Shown here in pieces: positions 63,965 to 64,000 of a stretch of DNA of 64,000 nt. Under the pieces are notes generated by a model. That model was not told where the DNA came from. It ran no database searches and was given only the letters and a program-made list of their open reading frames with translations. The stretch is from Thermovirga lienii DSM 17291 (lineage in GTDB: Bacteria; Synergistota; Synergistia; Synergistales; Thermovirgaceae). How positions within the stretch are numbered: the stretch's first letter is position 1; every line of letters starts with the position of its first letter. Both the position numbers and the translations under genes were made by a program. Location: positions 1,886,501 to 1,950,500 of the forward strand of contig CP003096.1 of the NCBI GenBank assembly GCA_000233775.1, given 5' to 3'.

Positions 63965-64000
63965 TTACACAGCGCTTATAACTTCTTGGGCAAGTCCTTT
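63965..64000 (-). CDS. Possible C-terminal end of a gene beyond the window
   Basis: The last minus-strand codons read KGLAQEVISAV then TAA, 38 bp before a terminator hairpin. Too short to identify; its position before the terminator is the main support. Confidence 0.35.
   Translation of the reverse strand, partial: KGLAQEVISAV

Overview
The window looks like part of a chromosome of an anaerobic, probably moderately thermophilic Gram-negative bacterium. Clues are O-antigen/capsule genes with a Wzz-type chain-length protein, sodium-linked transporters, a compact trp operon, thiamine genes with a TPP riboswitch and an archaeal-like Thi4, a nickel-pincer (lar) operon and many IS256-family elements. 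Synergistota, perhaps an Acetomicrobium-like organism, is my best guess. It rests on gene style and not on a marker gene. I see no rRNA, tRNA or CRISPR.

Region 1 (1-18.2 kb, all genes on the minus strand) is a surface polysaccharide locus: a sugar 2-epimerase, glycosyltransferases, O-antigen ligase/polymerase-like proteins, a Wzx-type flippase, acetyltransferases, the wbpA/B/D set for diacetamido-uronic acid synthesis, a WbpM-like dehydratase and MurJ. The locus is badly scarred. Three IS256-type insertions have cut a glycosyltransferase and two different polymerase genes, and the aminotransferase between wbpB and wbpD survives only as about 40 codons.

Region 2 (18.3-21.6 kb) has a small sigma-like factor, an intact IS256 copy that has beheaded a lost gene just after its start codon, and a decayed transposase of another family.

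Region 3 (21.6-28.6 kb) is a catabolic cluster: ICL/PEP-mutase-type lyase, family III CoA-transferase, HMG-CoA-lyase-like enzyme, LeuCD-type hydro-lyase and a Na+/solute symporter. It sits behind a strong promoter with an operator-like site. This is my main candidate for an undescribed pathway, probably for a branched C5/C6 dicarboxylate.

Region 4 (28.6-36.6 kb) holds pheA facing a full trpEGDCFBA operon. The operon has a readable attenuator and a leader peptide with three consecutive Trp codons. Region 5 (36.5-46.2 kb) holds a chemoreceptor with a solute-binding protein, a frameshifted emrAB-type efflux pair, the TPP riboswitch with thiC and thi4, and an NhaC-type antiporter.

Region 6 (46.2-54.4 kb) has a PilZ protein, two GGDEF enzymes, a B3/B4-domain protein, an intact IS256 copy with 9-bp target repeats, a coiled-coil protein with a possible nuclease fold, and malic enzyme. 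Region 7 (54.5-59.3 kb) is larA-larE-larB-larC behind a promoter, a GntR regulator cut down to its DNA-binding domain, and a TctB remnant. Region 8 (59.3-64 kb) has a nitroreductase, a Wzz protein, a sirtuin, an EamA transporter and BioY.
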